64,000 nucleotides of DNA from Dactylosporangium sp040689395 (GTDB taxonomy: Bacteria; Actinomycetota; Actinomycetes; Mycobacteriales; Micromonosporaceae): assembly GCF_040689395.1 (NCBI RefSeq), contig NZ_JBFAZX010000013.1, forward strand, positions 62,001-126,000, in the 5' to 3' direction. A program made the translations under genes and the position numbers. The notes under the pieces were generated by a model, which saw only the letters and a program-made list of their open reading frames with translations, did no database searches and was not told the DNA's origin. This document shows, piece after piece, positions 1 through 8,771 of the stretch (its first letter is position 1; each line of letters starts with the position of its first letter).

Positions 1-292
1 GCAGTTCCTCGTCTGGCTGGGTCATCGCCAGGGCTCCCTGTCGCTCGTGGTCTCCCGTGGTCTTCGCACTGCGGGCTGCGTTCGGGCCGCTCTCAACCGT
101 ACGACTGTTCCGGCCGGTTCGCCTCCGGGCCGCGCGATTCTCCGCCCGGTCTCCCTCCCAGGCGGGCACGTCACCCGGCGTCGAGCGGTCCGTGCCGCTG
201 CGGGATAATCCGGGTAGGACAGCGCGGTCCGCATGGAGCCGTGCCTGTCGGCTCCAAAAACCGCACGATCCACATAGTCAAGGAGCGCCGTC
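1..292. other. Leader region upstream of fba; no gene recognised
   Basis: I find no recognisable protein here. A frame open from base 2 to a TAA at 203-205 has no start in the window and an arginine-rich, low-information translation. It could be the tail of a gene that begins outside the window, but I cannot name it. The segment GATAAT at 203-208 is the best -10-like hexamer and would give an untranslated leader of about 80 bases for fba. Confidence 0.4.
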
Positions 293-1318
293 ATGCCCAT
301 CGCCTCGTCCGATGTCTACGCCGAGATGCTCGACCGCGCCAAGGCCGGCGCGTTCGCCTACCCGGCGATCAACGTCTCGTCGTCGCAGACGCTCAACGCG
401 GCGATCCGTGGTTTCGCCGAGGCCGGGAGCGACGGCATCATCCAGGTCTCGACCGGCGGCGCGGAATACCTGTCCGGCCCGACCGTCAAGGACATGATCA
501 CCGGCTCGGTCGCGCTGGCCGCGTATGCGCACGAGGTCGCGAAGAAGTACTCGATCAACATCGCGCTGCACACCGACCACTGCCCGAAGGACAAGCTCGA
601 CGGCTTCGTCCGCCCGCTGCTGGCCATCTCCAAGGAGCGCGTCGCCAAGGGCGAGGAGCCGCTGTTCCAGTCGCACATGTGGGATGGCTCCGCGGTCCCG
701 CTGGCCGAAAACCTGGAGATCGCCGAGGGCCTGCTCGCGGAGGCCGCCGCGGCCAACGTGGTCCTGGAGATCGAGGTCGGCGTCGTGGGCGGCGAGGAGG
801 ACGGCGTCGTCGGCGCGATCGACGAGAAGCTGTACACCACCGTCGAGGACGGCCTGGCCATGGTCGAGAAGCTTGGTCTCGGCGAGAAGGGCCGCTACAT
901 GGCCGCCCTGACGTTCGGCAACGTCCACGGCGTCTACAAGCCGGGCAACGTCAAGCTCCGCCCGGAGATCCTCAAGCAGATCCAGGACGCGGTCGGCGCC
1001 AAGTACGGCAAGGACAAGCCGCTGTCGCTGGTCTTCCACGGCGGCTCGGGCTCGCTGCTGTCGGAGATCCGCGAGGCGCTCGACTACGGCGTGGTGAAGA
1101 TGAACATCGACACCGACACGCAGTACGCCTTCACCCGCCCGGTCGCCGGCCACATGTTCGCCAACTACGACGGCGTGCTCAAGATCGACGGCGAGGTCGG
1201 CAACAAGAAGGCCTACGACCCGCGCGCGTGGGGCAAGCTGGCCGAGGCCGGCCTGGCCGCCCGTGTGGTCGAGGCCTGCGAGCACCTGCGCTCGACCGGC
1301 ACCTCGCTCAGCAAGTAA
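293..1318 (+). CDS. fba: Class II fructose-bisphosphate aldolase
   Basis: This enzyme cleaves fructose 1,6-bisphosphate into glyceraldehyde 3-phosphate and dihydroxyacetone phosphate in cytosolic glycolysis, and runs in reverse in gluconeogenesis. The 341-residue protein has the usual class IIA length. The motif LHTDHCPKD (residues 92-100) supplies the catalytic Asp95 and a zinc-ligand His96. A VFHGGSGS loop near residue 250 and NIDTDTQYAF near 270 form the phosphate and metal site. The ATG at 293 follows an AAGGAG Shine-Dalgarno at about 280-285, so this start is well supported. The gene is monocistronic and ends at a strong hairpin. Family assignment is secure. Confidence 0.97.
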   Translation: MPIASSDVYAEMLDRAKAGAFAYPAINVSSSQTLNAAIRGFAEAGSDGIIQVSTGGAEYLSGPTVKDMITGSVALAAYAHEVAKKYSINIALHTDHCPKDKLDGFVRPLLAISKERVAKGEEPLFQSHMWDGSAVPLAENLEIAEGLLAEAAAANVVLEIEVGVVGGEEDGVVGAIDEKLYTTVEDGLAMVEKLGLGEKGRYMAALTFGNVHGVYKPGNVKLRPEILKQIQDAVGAKYGKDKPLSLVFHGGSGSLLSEIREALDYGVVKMNIDTDTQYAFTRPVAGHMFANYDGVLKIDGEVGNKKAYDPRAWGKLAEAGLAARVVEACEHLRSTGTSLSK

Positions 1319-1330
1319 GGCGTCGCTTTA

Positions 1331-1366
1331 CGGAACGGCCCGGCTGGAATCAGCCGGGCCGTTCCG
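1331..1366. terminator. Strong bidirectional hairpin between fba and LOG-like gene
   Basis: A perfect 16-bp inverted repeat with arms at 1331-1346 and 1351-1366 and the loop GAAT. It sits between two convergent genes, 12 bp after the fba stop. No long T-tract follows, as is common for actinobacterial terminators. Confidence 0.85.
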
Positions 1367-1383
1367 CATTACTCGCCCCTTGC

Positions 1384-2619
1384 TCAGGAGGTGAGGATTT
1401 CGGCGGCCTCCGCCACGTCGTCGGTGATGTGCAGCAGCGGGCGGAGGTCGCCGACCGGCGAGGCGGCGAGCAGCGGCTCGAGCAGCCCGCGGATCGGCAG
1501 GCGGTCGGTCCAGTGCCGCACGTCGAGGAAGACGAACGGGCCGCTCGCGCCGTCGGTGGCGTAGAACGACTTCGTCGCCGCCTGGAAGACCTCCTGGACC
1601 GTGCCGGCCATGCCCGGGGCGAACACGATGCCGCCGCGCGACAGCCGCAGGATCGTGTCCTCGCGGATCGCGTTGGAGAAGTACTTCGCGATCTTCGCCG
1701 CGAACAGGTTGGCCGGCTCGTGGCCGTAGAGCCACGTCGGGATCGCCAGGCCGCCGCGCCGGGCCCAGGTGACCGGGTCGCCGTGCGCCTGGCCGGCCGG
1801 GGCCGTCGGCGCGTATGCGGCGGAGTCCGGCGTGGGCGGGACGGGCGCGGCGAAGCTGTCGCGCACGGCCAGGGCCGCCCGCGTGTAGGGATCGTGATCG
1901 TGGAAGTCGGGCGCCTTCGCCAGCGTGTCGATCGCCTCACGCAACGTGTCGAGCGGGTGTTCGGCCAGGAACGCCCCGAGATTGGCGGCCTCCATCACGC
2001 CCGGCCCGCCGCCGGTGATGACCAGCCGGTCGGCGCGGGCCAGACGCCACGCGAGCTCGGCGGCGCTGCGGTACTCCGCCGCGCCGCGCAGCGCCGCGTG
2101 CCCGCCCATGATGCCGATCGCCGCCGCCGGGCCGCGTGTGGCGATCCACCCGGCGGTCACGTTGGCCAGGGCGTTGTCGATGCCGGAGTCGTGCATGCGC
2201 TGCGCGACCGCCTCGCGGATCTGCGGCGTCGCGCCGCCGGTGGCGCGGAAGTGCTGGTAGACGACGCTGTCGAACATGCCCTCGAAGCCGTCGGAGACGA
2301 AGCCGGCGGCGAGGTCCTCCGGGTTGTACAGCTGCGACGGGTGCGTCGGATACGGGACGCCGGTGAACTCGGGGACCACGACCGCGTGGCGCCGCAGCAG
2401 GTCCACGACGCGGTCGAGGTCGGCGAAGTGGCAGCCGATGAAGAGCGAGCCGGCGACGTCCACGGCGGACAGGTCGACAGCGGCGAGGTCCAGCCCTTGG
2501 ACGATCTTGCCGGCCACGGTGTTCCGATCGAGGTGGAACCGCAGCTCCTCCGGCGACTCGATCTCGTCCGGAGAGTGGTCGTGCAGGGCGAGGACGTCAG
2601 TGGGTGGCGGGGTCGACAC
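1384..2619 (-). CDS. LOG-like Rossmann-fold nucleotide-binding protein
   Basis: A large relative (about 411 residues) of the LOG/TIGR00730 family, whose small members release cytokinin-type bases from nucleoside monophosphates. Two family signatures are visible: VITGGGPGVMEAANLG, and further on FAPGMAGTVQEVFQ, a variant of the PGGxGTxxE motif. The first ~130 residues are an extra domain without a motif I recognise. I chose the GTG at 2619 because GCGAGGAT lies just before it. A longer frame to 2694 has no ribosome site and a low-complexity start. The real substrate is unknown. Pyrimidine/purine nucleotide 5'-monophosphate nucleosidase activity (PpnN-like) is a reasonable guess. It is convergent with fba. 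Confidence 0.8.
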   Translation of the reverse strand: MSTPPPTDVLALHDHSPDEIESPEELRFHLDRNTVAGKIVQGLDLAAVDLSAVDVAGSLFIGCHFADLDRVVDLLRRHAVVVPEFTGVPYPTHPSQLYNPEDLAAGFVSDGFEGMFDSVVYQHFRATGGATPQIREAVAQRMHDSGIDNALANVTAGWIATRGPAAAIGIMGGHAALRGAAEYRSAAELAWRLARADRLVITGGGPGVMEAANLGAFLAEHPLDTLREAIDTLAKAPDFHDHDPYTRAALAVRDSFAAPVPPTPDSAAYAPTAPAGQAHGDPVTWARRGGLAIPTWLYGHEPANLFAAKIAKYFSNAIREDTILRLSRGGIVFAPGMAGTVQEVFQAATKSFYATDGASGPFVFLDVRHWTDRLPIRGLLEPLLAASPVGDLRPLLHITDDVAEAAEILTS

Positions 2620-2808
2620 GGGTACATCCTCGCAAATGGACACCACCGGACGTGCGCACAAAGGGCGATGGCCCGATCCGGAGGATCGAGCCATCGCTAA
2701 CCGGGTCCTGGGGAGGCTCCGGAGCTTTATTTGTAGTACGCGCCGTGGGTGTGCACACCCTCCGTGCGCTGGAACGCGGCCTCAGCCGTTCAGTTGAGCC
2801 GCCTCTGG

Positions 2809-2814
2809 TGTAAT
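2809..2814 (+). promoter_or_regulatory. -10-like hexamer, probable leaderless promoter of DUF3151 gene
   Basis: TGTAAT ends six bases before the ATG at 2821 and no Shine-Dalgarno is present, which fits leaderless transcription. I see no convincing -35 box. Confidence 0.5.
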
Positions 2815-2820
2815 TGCGGC

Positions 2821-3237
2821 ATGCCGAACCTGCTGCCCGAGCCCGCGCCCACCCTGCTCCCCGCCGATCCGCACGCCGCCGAGTCGCTGGCCAAGGCCGA
2901 CACCGAAGAGGCCGTCAAGGCGATCGTCGCGGCGCTCCCGGCTTACAGCGCCGCCTGGGCGCGCCTGGCCGAACTGGCGCTGGCCGCCGGCGAGCCGGTG
3001 ACCGCCTATGCGTACGCGCGGACCGGGTACCACCGCGGCCTCGACCAGCTGCGGCGCAACGGCTGGCGCGGCTTCGGCCCGATCCCGTGGGCGCACGAGC
3101 CCAACCAGGGCTTCCTGCGCGCGCTCCACGCGCTCGGCCAGGCCGCCGGGGCGATCGGCGAGGCCGAGGAGGCCGAGCGGTGCGCCACGTTCCTCAACGA
3201 CAGCGACCCGGCCGCCACCGCCGCGCTCGCCGGCTGA
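2821..3237 (+). CDS. DUF3151 family protein
   Basis: A 138-residue soluble protein of the DUF3151 family, whose function is unknown. It is largely alpha-helical and resembles a short TPR-like bundle. The conserved block LRRNGWRGFGPIPWAHEPNQ lies near residues 77-96 and the C-terminus ends with an EAERCATFL helix. The family is typical of actinobacteria and is often found next to fba, as here, so a housekeeping link to sugar metabolism is possible but unproven. The start is the first ATG and lacks a ribosome site. See the hexamer at 2809. Confidence 0.85.
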   Translation: MPNLLPEPAPTLLPADPHAAESLAKADTEEAVKAIVAALPAYSAAWARLAELALAAGEPVTAYAYARTGYHRGLDQLRRNGWRGFGPIPWAHEPNQGFLRALHALGQAAGAIGEAEEAERCATFLNDSDPAATAALAG

Positions 3238-3267
3238 CCTTCGGTTACCGCCGCTCGGACGCGGCTT

Positions 3268-5076
3268 TCACAGGCCCTCGGACACGGCCGCCGCGACCTT
3301 GAGCCAGGCGTCGCGGCTGGCCGTGGACAGGCCCGGGTAGTGGATCGGCTCGCCGGAGTCGATGAACCGCTCGTAGGGCACGATCAGCACGATGCGGGTC
3401 CGGGCCGCGAAGTGCCGGGTGATCGCGGGCACGTCCACGTGGCGCCGGCTCGGCGGCATCGACACGACCGTCACCGCCTGGCGCACCAGCCGCTGCCGGC
3501 CGTGCTGCTCCAGGTGGTCGAGCATCCGCGAGGCGGTCTCAGCCGAGTCGTTGCGTGCCGACATCGTGACCACGAGCTGGTCGGTCGCGTCGATCGCGGC
3601 CTGCCAGTTCTCCGCGCGCACGTTGTTGCCGGTGTCCACCACGATCAGCTTGTAGAACCGGCTCACCACGTCGCGGATCTCGCCGAACGCGTCGGCGGTC
3701 AGCATCTCGCCGGCCGTCGCCGACTCGTCGGAGGCGAGCACGTCGAACATGCCCTCGCCCTGCGCCCGCACGTATTGCGACAGGTCACCGACGCGCCCCT
3801 GCGCGCCCCGGAAGTTTCCCATGTCGTGCAGCAGGTCCCGCACGGTGCGGGTGTGGAAGTCCTGCTGGGCGCGCATGCCGAGGGTGCCCTGGGTCTCGTT
3901 GTTGTCCCAGGCCAGCACGTATCCGCCGCGCTTCTGCCCGAACGTCATCGCCAGCAGCAGCACGGCCACGGTCTTGCCGGCGCCGCCTTTCGGGTTGACC
4001 ACGGTCACCTGGCGCAGCCCGCCGAAGTTGCGGCGGACCATCTCGACTTCCTGCCGGTACTCCATCTCCCGCCGGCCCGGCGGCAGCGTGACGAGCCCCA
4101 GCGTGCCCTTGGACAGCGCCGCCCGCACGCCCCGCGAGGCGATCGGGTCGGCGGGCCGGGCCTGCCGGCGCCGGGCGAACTCCTCGGCGGTCGGGGTGCT
4201 TCCGTCGTGCCAGTGCTCCTGCGGCATCGGGGGTAGCGGCGGTACCGTGGGCGCCCCCATCGGCTGCGACGCCGGATACGGCGCTTGTCCGGTGGGGGGA
4301 AATGGCCCCTGCGCCGGAGGTCGTTGCCCCTGCGGCGGAAATCCTTGCGGCGGTGACCCCTGGGGTGGGAGCTGAACTGGATAGGGATGTGCTGGCGGGG
4401 CTTGTGGGGGGCCGGAGACCGGGCTGGGCAGCGGCGGCCCTGAGACGGGCTCCCGGGGCGCTGGGAACGCGGGCGGCGGCCCCTGGGACTGGGGCGGCAT
4501 CGGCGGCGGCCCCTGGGGTGGGGGCTGAACCGGATAGGGATGCGTCGGCGGGGCGTGTGGCGGGCCGGAGACCGGGCCGGGCAGCGGCGCCCCCGAGACG
4601 GGCTCCCGGGGCGCCGGGAGCGCGGGTGACGGCCCCGCGAACGGCCGGTCGACCGGAATGCCGCCAGACACCGGAATGCCCCCGCCGCCGGAGACCGGGA
4701 TCGCGCCCGAGCCGGACACCGGGATGCCACCGCCGCCCGGTGAGGACACCGGCTCACCGCCGGTCGGCACGTGCGGCACCGGACGGCCGTGCTGCAGGCC
4801 CGGTGGGGCGTCGGAGCGCCCGAGCTGTCCAGGTTCGCCGGGCCGGGCCGCTTGACTGATTCGACCGGTTTGGCCTGGTTGGCCCGGTTGGTCAGCCGGA
4901 TCCGCTTGGGGGGAGCTCTCGGGGCCCGAGTCGTCGCGGACCGGCCACGCCAGCGGGTCCACGCTGCTGGGCGGCTGCGACCACGGCGAGCCGACATGCT
5001 CGGGGCCGGGCTGCGCCGACCGCCCACCCCGCCGCCCGTCGATGTTCTCGTCCGGCGGCCAGACCATGTCGTTCAC
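3268..5076 (-). CDS. ParA/MinD-type ATPase with long proline-rich N-terminal arm
   Basis: A 602-residue protein in two parts. Residues 1 to about 310 are disordered, rich in Pro, Gly, Gln and Ser, with internal repeats. The C-terminal part is a deviant-Walker ATPase with VNPKGGAGKT at about 361-370, a switch-like WDNNETQGTLG and the segment KLIVVDTGNNVRAENW. This layout matches ESX-associated EspI-like and SCO5717-like proteins of actinobacteria rather than the true chromosome-partitioning ParA, which has no such arm. No ESX genes and no parB lie in this window, so the partner is unknown. A role in positioning a cargo at a pole or membrane is inferred. The gene is convergent with DUF3151. Confidence 0.8.
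   Translation of the reverse strand: MNDMVWPPDENIDGRRGGRSAQPGPEHVGSPWSQPPSSVDPLAWPVRDDSGPESSPQADPADQPGQPGQTGRISQAARPGEPGQLGRSDAPPGLQHGRPVPHVPTGGEPVSSPGGGGIPVSGSGAIPVSGGGGIPVSGGIPVDRPFAGPSPALPAPREPVSGAPLPGPVSGPPHAPPTHPYPVQPPPQGPPPMPPQSQGPPPAFPAPREPVSGPPLPSPVSGPPQAPPAHPYPVQLPPQGSPPQGFPPQGQRPPAQGPFPPTGQAPYPASQPMGAPTVPPLPPMPQEHWHDGSTPTAEEFARRRQARPADPIASRGVRAALSKGTLGLVTLPPGRREMEYRQEVEMVRRNFGGLRQVTVVNPKGGAGKTVAVLLLAMTFGQKRGGYVLAWDNNETQGTLGMRAQQDFHTRTVRDLLHDMGNFRGAQGRVGDLSQYVRAQGEGMFDVLASDESATAGEMLTADAFGEIRDVVSRFYKLIVVDTGNNVRAENWQAAIDATDQLVVTMSARNDSAETASRMLDHLEQHGRQRLVRQAVTVVSMPPSRRHVDVPAITRHFAARTRIVLIVPYERFIDSGEPIHYPGLSTASRDAWLKVAAAVSEGL
4367..4636. repeat. Internal direct repeat in the ATPase proline-rich arm
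   Basis: Two copies of a ~117-bp unit at about 4367-4483 and 4519-4636 (period about 152 bp) encode the paired segments PAPREPVSGPPLPSPVSGPP and PAPREPVSGAPLPGPVSGPP, followed by a shared HPYPVQ block. A second set of short repeats coding for GGGIPVSG lies at about 4645-4755. Confidence 0.75.
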
Positions 5077-5164
5077 GATCCCTTCCCTCCCCGCGGTGCT
5101 CTACCACCGTAAGCGACGGGTCCGCCATATGGCACGTCTGTAGGGGACAGGGGCGCGAAGGGCC

Positions 5165-6040
5165 CTATGGCACGTAGACGGCCCAGGCGCCGCGCTCCAT
5201 CCACCACGATCGCTTGCGGTTGAGCGTGCCCTCCACGCCGTCGTCGACGAACGGCACGTCGGAACGGGGCGAGATGGCGACCGCCCGGCCATGGGCGCGG
5301 CGGACCTGGATCTCCACGCGCGGGCGGCGGAAGAGCCCGCGGGAGGCGACCGGCACGGCGACCGCCACGTCGAGCACGCCATCGTCCATGGCCGGCGAGG
5401 TGACCAGCGGCAGGCCTTCGACGGTCGCGTATCGGGCGGCGTTGGCGACGACCGACATCAGCACCGGCTCGGTCCCGTCGGCCAGCACGGCGTCGTCGAC
5501 CTCGACGCGGGCCAGGTAGGTGCCCGCGGAGCCGCCGGCGTCCACGCCGCCCAGCAGGGCGCCGTCGAGCGTGATCGAGCCGCCGTCGTTGCGCAGCAGG
5601 TCGAGGCGGCGCACCCGGCCGCCGAGCACCGCGGCGGCGACGTCGGCGGGGACGCGCGGCAGGCCCAGCCGGGTGGCCAGGTCGGTCGCGTCGGGGCCGA
5701 GCGGCAGGACGCCGATCGGTGGCAGGTCGGGGAGGGTGCGGTCCTCGGGGAGGGACTCGGGGCGCTTGCTCGGCGCCGGGGCGTACATCCGCACGAGCCG
5801 GCGCACGACGGCCCGCAGCTGCCCGTCGGCGGCGGTGGCCACGATCAGCCGCGACTCGGGCAGCGCCCGCAGCGCCGCGTCGATCTCCGCGTCGTCGTGT
5901 GCGACGACCGTCCGGACCTCGGCGGTTGCCGTGCGCAGGGCGTCGCGGCAGGCAAGAATGGGTGTACGAGTGCCGCAAGCGCCGTTTTCGCAGGCGCACT
6001 GCGAGTCGTCGCCGAGCGCGAGCAGCACGATGTTGACCAC
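5165..6040 (-). CDS. Diacylglycerol kinase-like protein with altered nucleotide site
   Basis: A 291-residue protein that aligns by pattern with the DAGK/YegS lipid kinase fold: an N-terminal Rossmann half, then a beta-rich C-terminal half that ends in DGVEGTLNRKRSWW. The catalytic signatures are degraded. The usual GGDGT is here AADGQ (in VATAADGQLRAVVRRL), and the GTGND motif reads PLGPDATDLATRLGLP. It may therefore bind lipid or nucleotide without being an active kinase. The GTG start at 6040 has CAGGCT seven bases upstream and no ribosome site, a leaderless pattern. It is divergent from purA. Naming it a kinase would overstate the evidence. Confidence 0.7.
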   Translation of the reverse strand: MVNIVLLALGDDSQCACENGACGTRTPILACRDALRTATAEVRTVVAHDDAEIDAALRALPESRLIVATAADGQLRAVVRRLVRMYAPAPSKRPESLPEDRTLPDLPPIGVLPLGPDATDLATRLGLPRVPADVAAAVLGGRVRRLDLLRNDGGSITLDGALLGGVDAGGSAGTYLARVEVDDAVLADGTEPVLMSVVANAARYATVEGLPLVTSPAMDDGVLDVAVAVPVASRGLFRRPRVEIQVRRAHGRAVAISPRSDVPFVDDGVEGTLNRKRSWWMERGAWAVYVP

Positions 6041-6123
6041 CGTTGTCAGCCTGCCTTTCCGAAGGTTGTTAGCCTGGCATCCGGGCGAGCTCGGGTCGCC
6101 CGACCTTGGAGGGGCGAGCAGAC

Positions 6124-7410
6124 ATGCCAGCGATCGTGCTCCTCGGCGCCCAATGGGGCGACGAGGGCAAGGGCAAGGTTACCGACATGATTGGCGGCGG
6201 CGTGGACTACGTCGTGCGCTATTCGGGCGGCAATAACGCGGGTCACACGGTGGTGACACCCGATGGGCAGAAGTTCGCCCTGCACCTCATGCCGTCCGGC
6301 GCTCTGTGGCCCAACGCGGCCATTGTGATCGGCAACGGGGTCGTGGTCGACCCGAAGGTGTTGCTGGCCGAGATCGACGGGCTGGCCGAGCGTGGAGTCG
6401 ACGTGTCCCGCCTGATGATATCGGGTGACGCACACCTCATCATGCCGCACCATCGGGCGCTGGATCGGGTGGTCGAGCGCTACCTCGGCTCGTCCCGCAT
6501 CGGCACCACCGGCCGCGGCATCGGGCCCGCCTACGGCGACAAGGTCGCGCGCATGGGCATCCGGGTGCAGGACCTGCTCGACCCGGGCATCCTGCGCAAG
6601 AAGCTCGAGATCGTGCTGCGCGAGCGCAACCAGGTGCTGTTCAAGGTGTACAACCGCAAGGAGATCGACGTCGACGCGGTGGTCGAGGAATACCTGACCT
6701 ACGCCGAGCGGCTCCGCCCGTACATCACCGACACCCGGCAGGTCCTGTGGCGGGGCCTGGAGGAGGGCCGCACGGTCCTGCTGGAGGGCGCCCAGGCGAC
6801 CATGCTCGACATGGACCACGGCACCTATCCGTTCGTGACGTCGTCCAACCCGACCGCCGGCGGCGCCTGCGTCGGGGCGGGCATCCCGCCGACCGCGATC
6901 ACCCAGGTCATCGGCGTGACCAAGGCGTATACGACCCGCGTCGGCTCCGGCCCGTTCCCGACCGAGCTCTTCGACGACAACGGCGTCCACCTGCGCAAGG
7001 TCGGCCGGGAGTATGGCACGACGACCGGTCGCGAGCGGCGCACCGGCTGGTATGACGCCGTGGTCGCGAAGTACGCCACCCGGCTCAACGGGATCACCGA
7101 CCTGGTCGTGACCAAGCTCGACGTGCTCTCCGGCCTGGATAAGGTGCCGATCTGCGTCGGCTACGAGGTCGACGGCAAGCGCACCGACGACATGCCGATG
7201 ACGCAGACCGAATTCCACCACGCCACGCCGGTGTATGAGGAGCTGCCGGGCTGGTGGGAGGACATCTCGCAGGCCCGCGCGTTCGAGGACCTGCCGGTCA
7301 ACGCCCAGCGCTACATCGAGCGGATCGAGGAGCTCGCCGGCACCCGTGTGTCCATCATCGGGGTCGGGCCCGGCCGGGATGAAAACGTGGTCCGGCACGA
7401 GCTGCTCTAG
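6124..7410 (+). CDS. purA: Adenylosuccinate synthetase
   Basis: The enzyme joins IMP and aspartate with GTP, the first committed step to AMP. It is 428 residues, the normal length. The N-terminus IVLLGAQWGDEGKGKVTDM holds the GTP P-loop and the catalytic Asp and His region. The segment SSRIGTTGRGIGPAYGDKV binds IMP and GVTKAYTTRVGSGPFPTE is a further family signature. I chose the ATG at 6124 because TTGGAGGGG precedes it by about ten bases. The in-frame ATG at 6106 would place its start inside that site's leader. purD follows after 22 bp but appears to have its own leaderless promoter. Confidence 0.98.
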   Translation: MPAIVLLGAQWGDEGKGKVTDMIGGGVDYVVRYSGGNNAGHTVVTPDGQKFALHLMPSGALWPNAAIVIGNGVVVDPKVLLAEIDGLAERGVDVSRLMISGDAHLIMPHHRALDRVVERYLGSSRIGTTGRGIGPAYGDKVARMGIRVQDLLDPGILRKKLEIVLRERNQVLFKVYNRKEIDVDAVVEEYLTYAERLRPYITDTRQVLWRGLEEGRTVLLEGAQATMLDMDHGTYPFVTSSNPTAGGACVGAGIPPTAITQVIGVTKAYTTRVGSGPFPTELFDDNGVHLRKVGREYGTTTGRERRTGWYDAVVAKYATRLNGITDLVVTKLDVLSGLDKVPICVGYEVDGKRTDDMPMTQTEFHHATPVYEELPGWWEDISQARAFEDLPVNAQRYIERIEELAGTRVSIIGVGPGRDENVVRHELL

Positions 7411-7420
7411 TCCGTCCGAC

Positions 7421-7426
7421 TAGTCT
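7421..7426 (+). promoter_or_regulatory. -10-like hexamer, leaderless promoter of purD
   Basis: TAGTCT lies six bases before the GTG start at 7433, inside the short purA-purD gap, and no Shine-Dalgarno is visible. Confidence 0.55.
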
Positions 7427-7432
7427 GCTGCA

Positions 7433-8680
7433 GTGCGCGTACTTCTCATCGGTACTGGCGGCCGCGAGCATGCCCTCGCCGCCGCCCTGACGGCCGACCC
7501 GGCCGTGACCGCCCTGATCTGCGCCCCCGGAAACCCGGGCATGGCCGCGCTGGGTGAGATCGCCGACGTCGACCCGCTCGACCCGGGCGCCGTCGCGGCG
7601 CTCGCCGTGGAGCTGGGCGCCGACATGGTGGTCGTCGGGCCCGAGGCGCCGCTGGTGGCCGGGGTCGCCGACGCGGTGCGCGCGAAGGGCATCCCCTGCT
7701 TCGGCCCATCGCAGCAGGCGGCGCAGCTGGAGGGCTCGAAGGCGTTCGCCAAGGACGTGATGCGCGCGGCGGGCGTGCCCACCGCGCGCTCGTTCCTGTG
7801 CACCACGCCGGAGGAGCTGGCCGCGGCGCTGGACGAGTTCGGGCCGCCGTATGTGGTCAAGGACGACGGGCTCGCGGCCGGCAAGGGCGTCGTGGTCACC
7901 GAAGACCGCGAGGCCGCGCTGGCCCACGGCGCGGCCTGCGGGCGGGTCGTGGTCGAGGAGTATCTCGCCGGCCCCGAGGTGTCGCTGTTCGTGGTGACCG
8001 ACGGTGTGGCTGCGGTACCGCTGCAGCCGGCCCAGGACTTCAAGCGCATCTTCGACGGCGACCTCGGCCCCAACACGGGCGGGATGGGCGCCTACTCGCC
8101 GCTGCCGTGGGCGCCGCCGGACCTGGTCGAGCACGTCATGGCGACGGTGGTCCAGCCGACGCTCGCCGAGATGCGGGCCCGTGAGGCGCCGTTCAGCGGC
8201 ACGCTCTACGTCGGCCTGGCGCTCACCGCCGACGGGCCCAAGGTCATCGAGTTCAACTGCCGCTTCGGCGACCCGGAGACGCAGGCGGTGCTGGCCCGGC
8301 TGGAGACCCCGCTGGCCGGCGTGCTGCACGCCGCCGCGGTCGGCAAGCTCGCCGAGGACCCGCCGCTGGCGTGGCGCTCCGGCGCCGCCGTCTGCGTGGT
8401 CATGGCCAGCGCCGGATACCCGGAATCGGCCCGCAAGGGCGACGTGATCACCGGCGCCGACGATGTGCCGGGCGTGCTGCACGCCGGCACCGCTCGCACC
8501 GCCGACGGGGCTCTGGTGACGGCGGGCGGCCGGGTGCTGACCTGCACCGCGCTGGGCGCTGACCTCGCCGAGGCCCGTGACGCCGCCTACGCGCTGGTGC
8601 GCGGCGTCGACTTCGACGGCGCCCAGTTCCGCACCGACATCGCGCTCGCCGCGGCGGAGGGAAGAATCCTCCTGCCGTAG
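7433..8680 (+). CDS. purD: Phosphoribosylamine-glycine ligase (GARS)
   Basis: This ATP-grasp enzyme couples phosphoribosylamine to glycine, step 2 of de novo purine synthesis. It is 415 residues, typical for a monofunctional bacterial PurD. It begins MRVLLIGTGGREHAL, the N-domain glycine-rich loop. The ATP-grasp segment includes YVVKDDGLAAGKGVVV, then DFKRIFDGDLGPNTGGMGAYSP, and FNCRFGDPETQ supplies magnesium ligands. The start GTG at 7433 is set by this N-terminal motif. It sits directly after purA, so two purine steps are neighbours here. Confidence 0.98.
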   Translation: MRVLLIGTGGREHALAAALTADPAVTALICAPGNPGMAALGEIADVDPLDPGAVAALAVELGADMVVVGPEAPLVAGVADAVRAKGIPCFGPSQQAAQLEGSKAFAKDVMRAAGVPTARSFLCTTPEELAAALDEFGPPYVVKDDGLAAGKGVVVTEDREAALAHGAACGRVVVEEYLAGPEVSLFVVTDGVAAVPLQPAQDFKRIFDGDLGPNTGGMGAYSPLPWAPPDLVEHVMATVVQPTLAEMRAREAPFSGTLYVGLALTADGPKVIEFNCRFGDPETQAVLARLETPLAGVLHAAAVGKLAEDPPLAWRSGAAVCVVMASAGYPESARKGDVITGADDVPGVLHAGTARTADGALVTAGGRVLTCTALGADLAEARDAAYALVRGVDFDGAQFRTDIALAAAEGRILLP

Positions 8681-8711
8681 GCATCCCCCGCCCGCCGGGT
8701 GGGATGACGCT

Positions 8712-8745
8712 GGCGCCGCACCGCAGTGTTCCGTTGTGCGGCGCC
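8712..8745. terminator. Hairpin between purD and acyl-CoA dehydrogenase
   Basis: Perfect 10-bp arms (GGCGCCGCAC and GTGCGGCGCC) at 8712-8721 and 8736-8745 with a 14-base loop, between two convergent genes. Confidence 0.75.
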
Positions 8746-8771
8746 CGCGTTGGATAGAGCCGCGTCGCCGT

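Noticed and set aside
22..300. Minus-strand frame of 92 codons at the left edge.
   Set aside because: No ribosome site, no recognisable motif, and the composition resembles shadow frames. It also overlaps the fba start.
241..2700. Very long plus-strand open frame of 819 codons, and many similar long frames on both strands.
   Set aside because: They lie antisense to or out of frame with clear genes, have Arg/Ala/Gly/Pro-rich translations without motifs, and arise from the high GC content.
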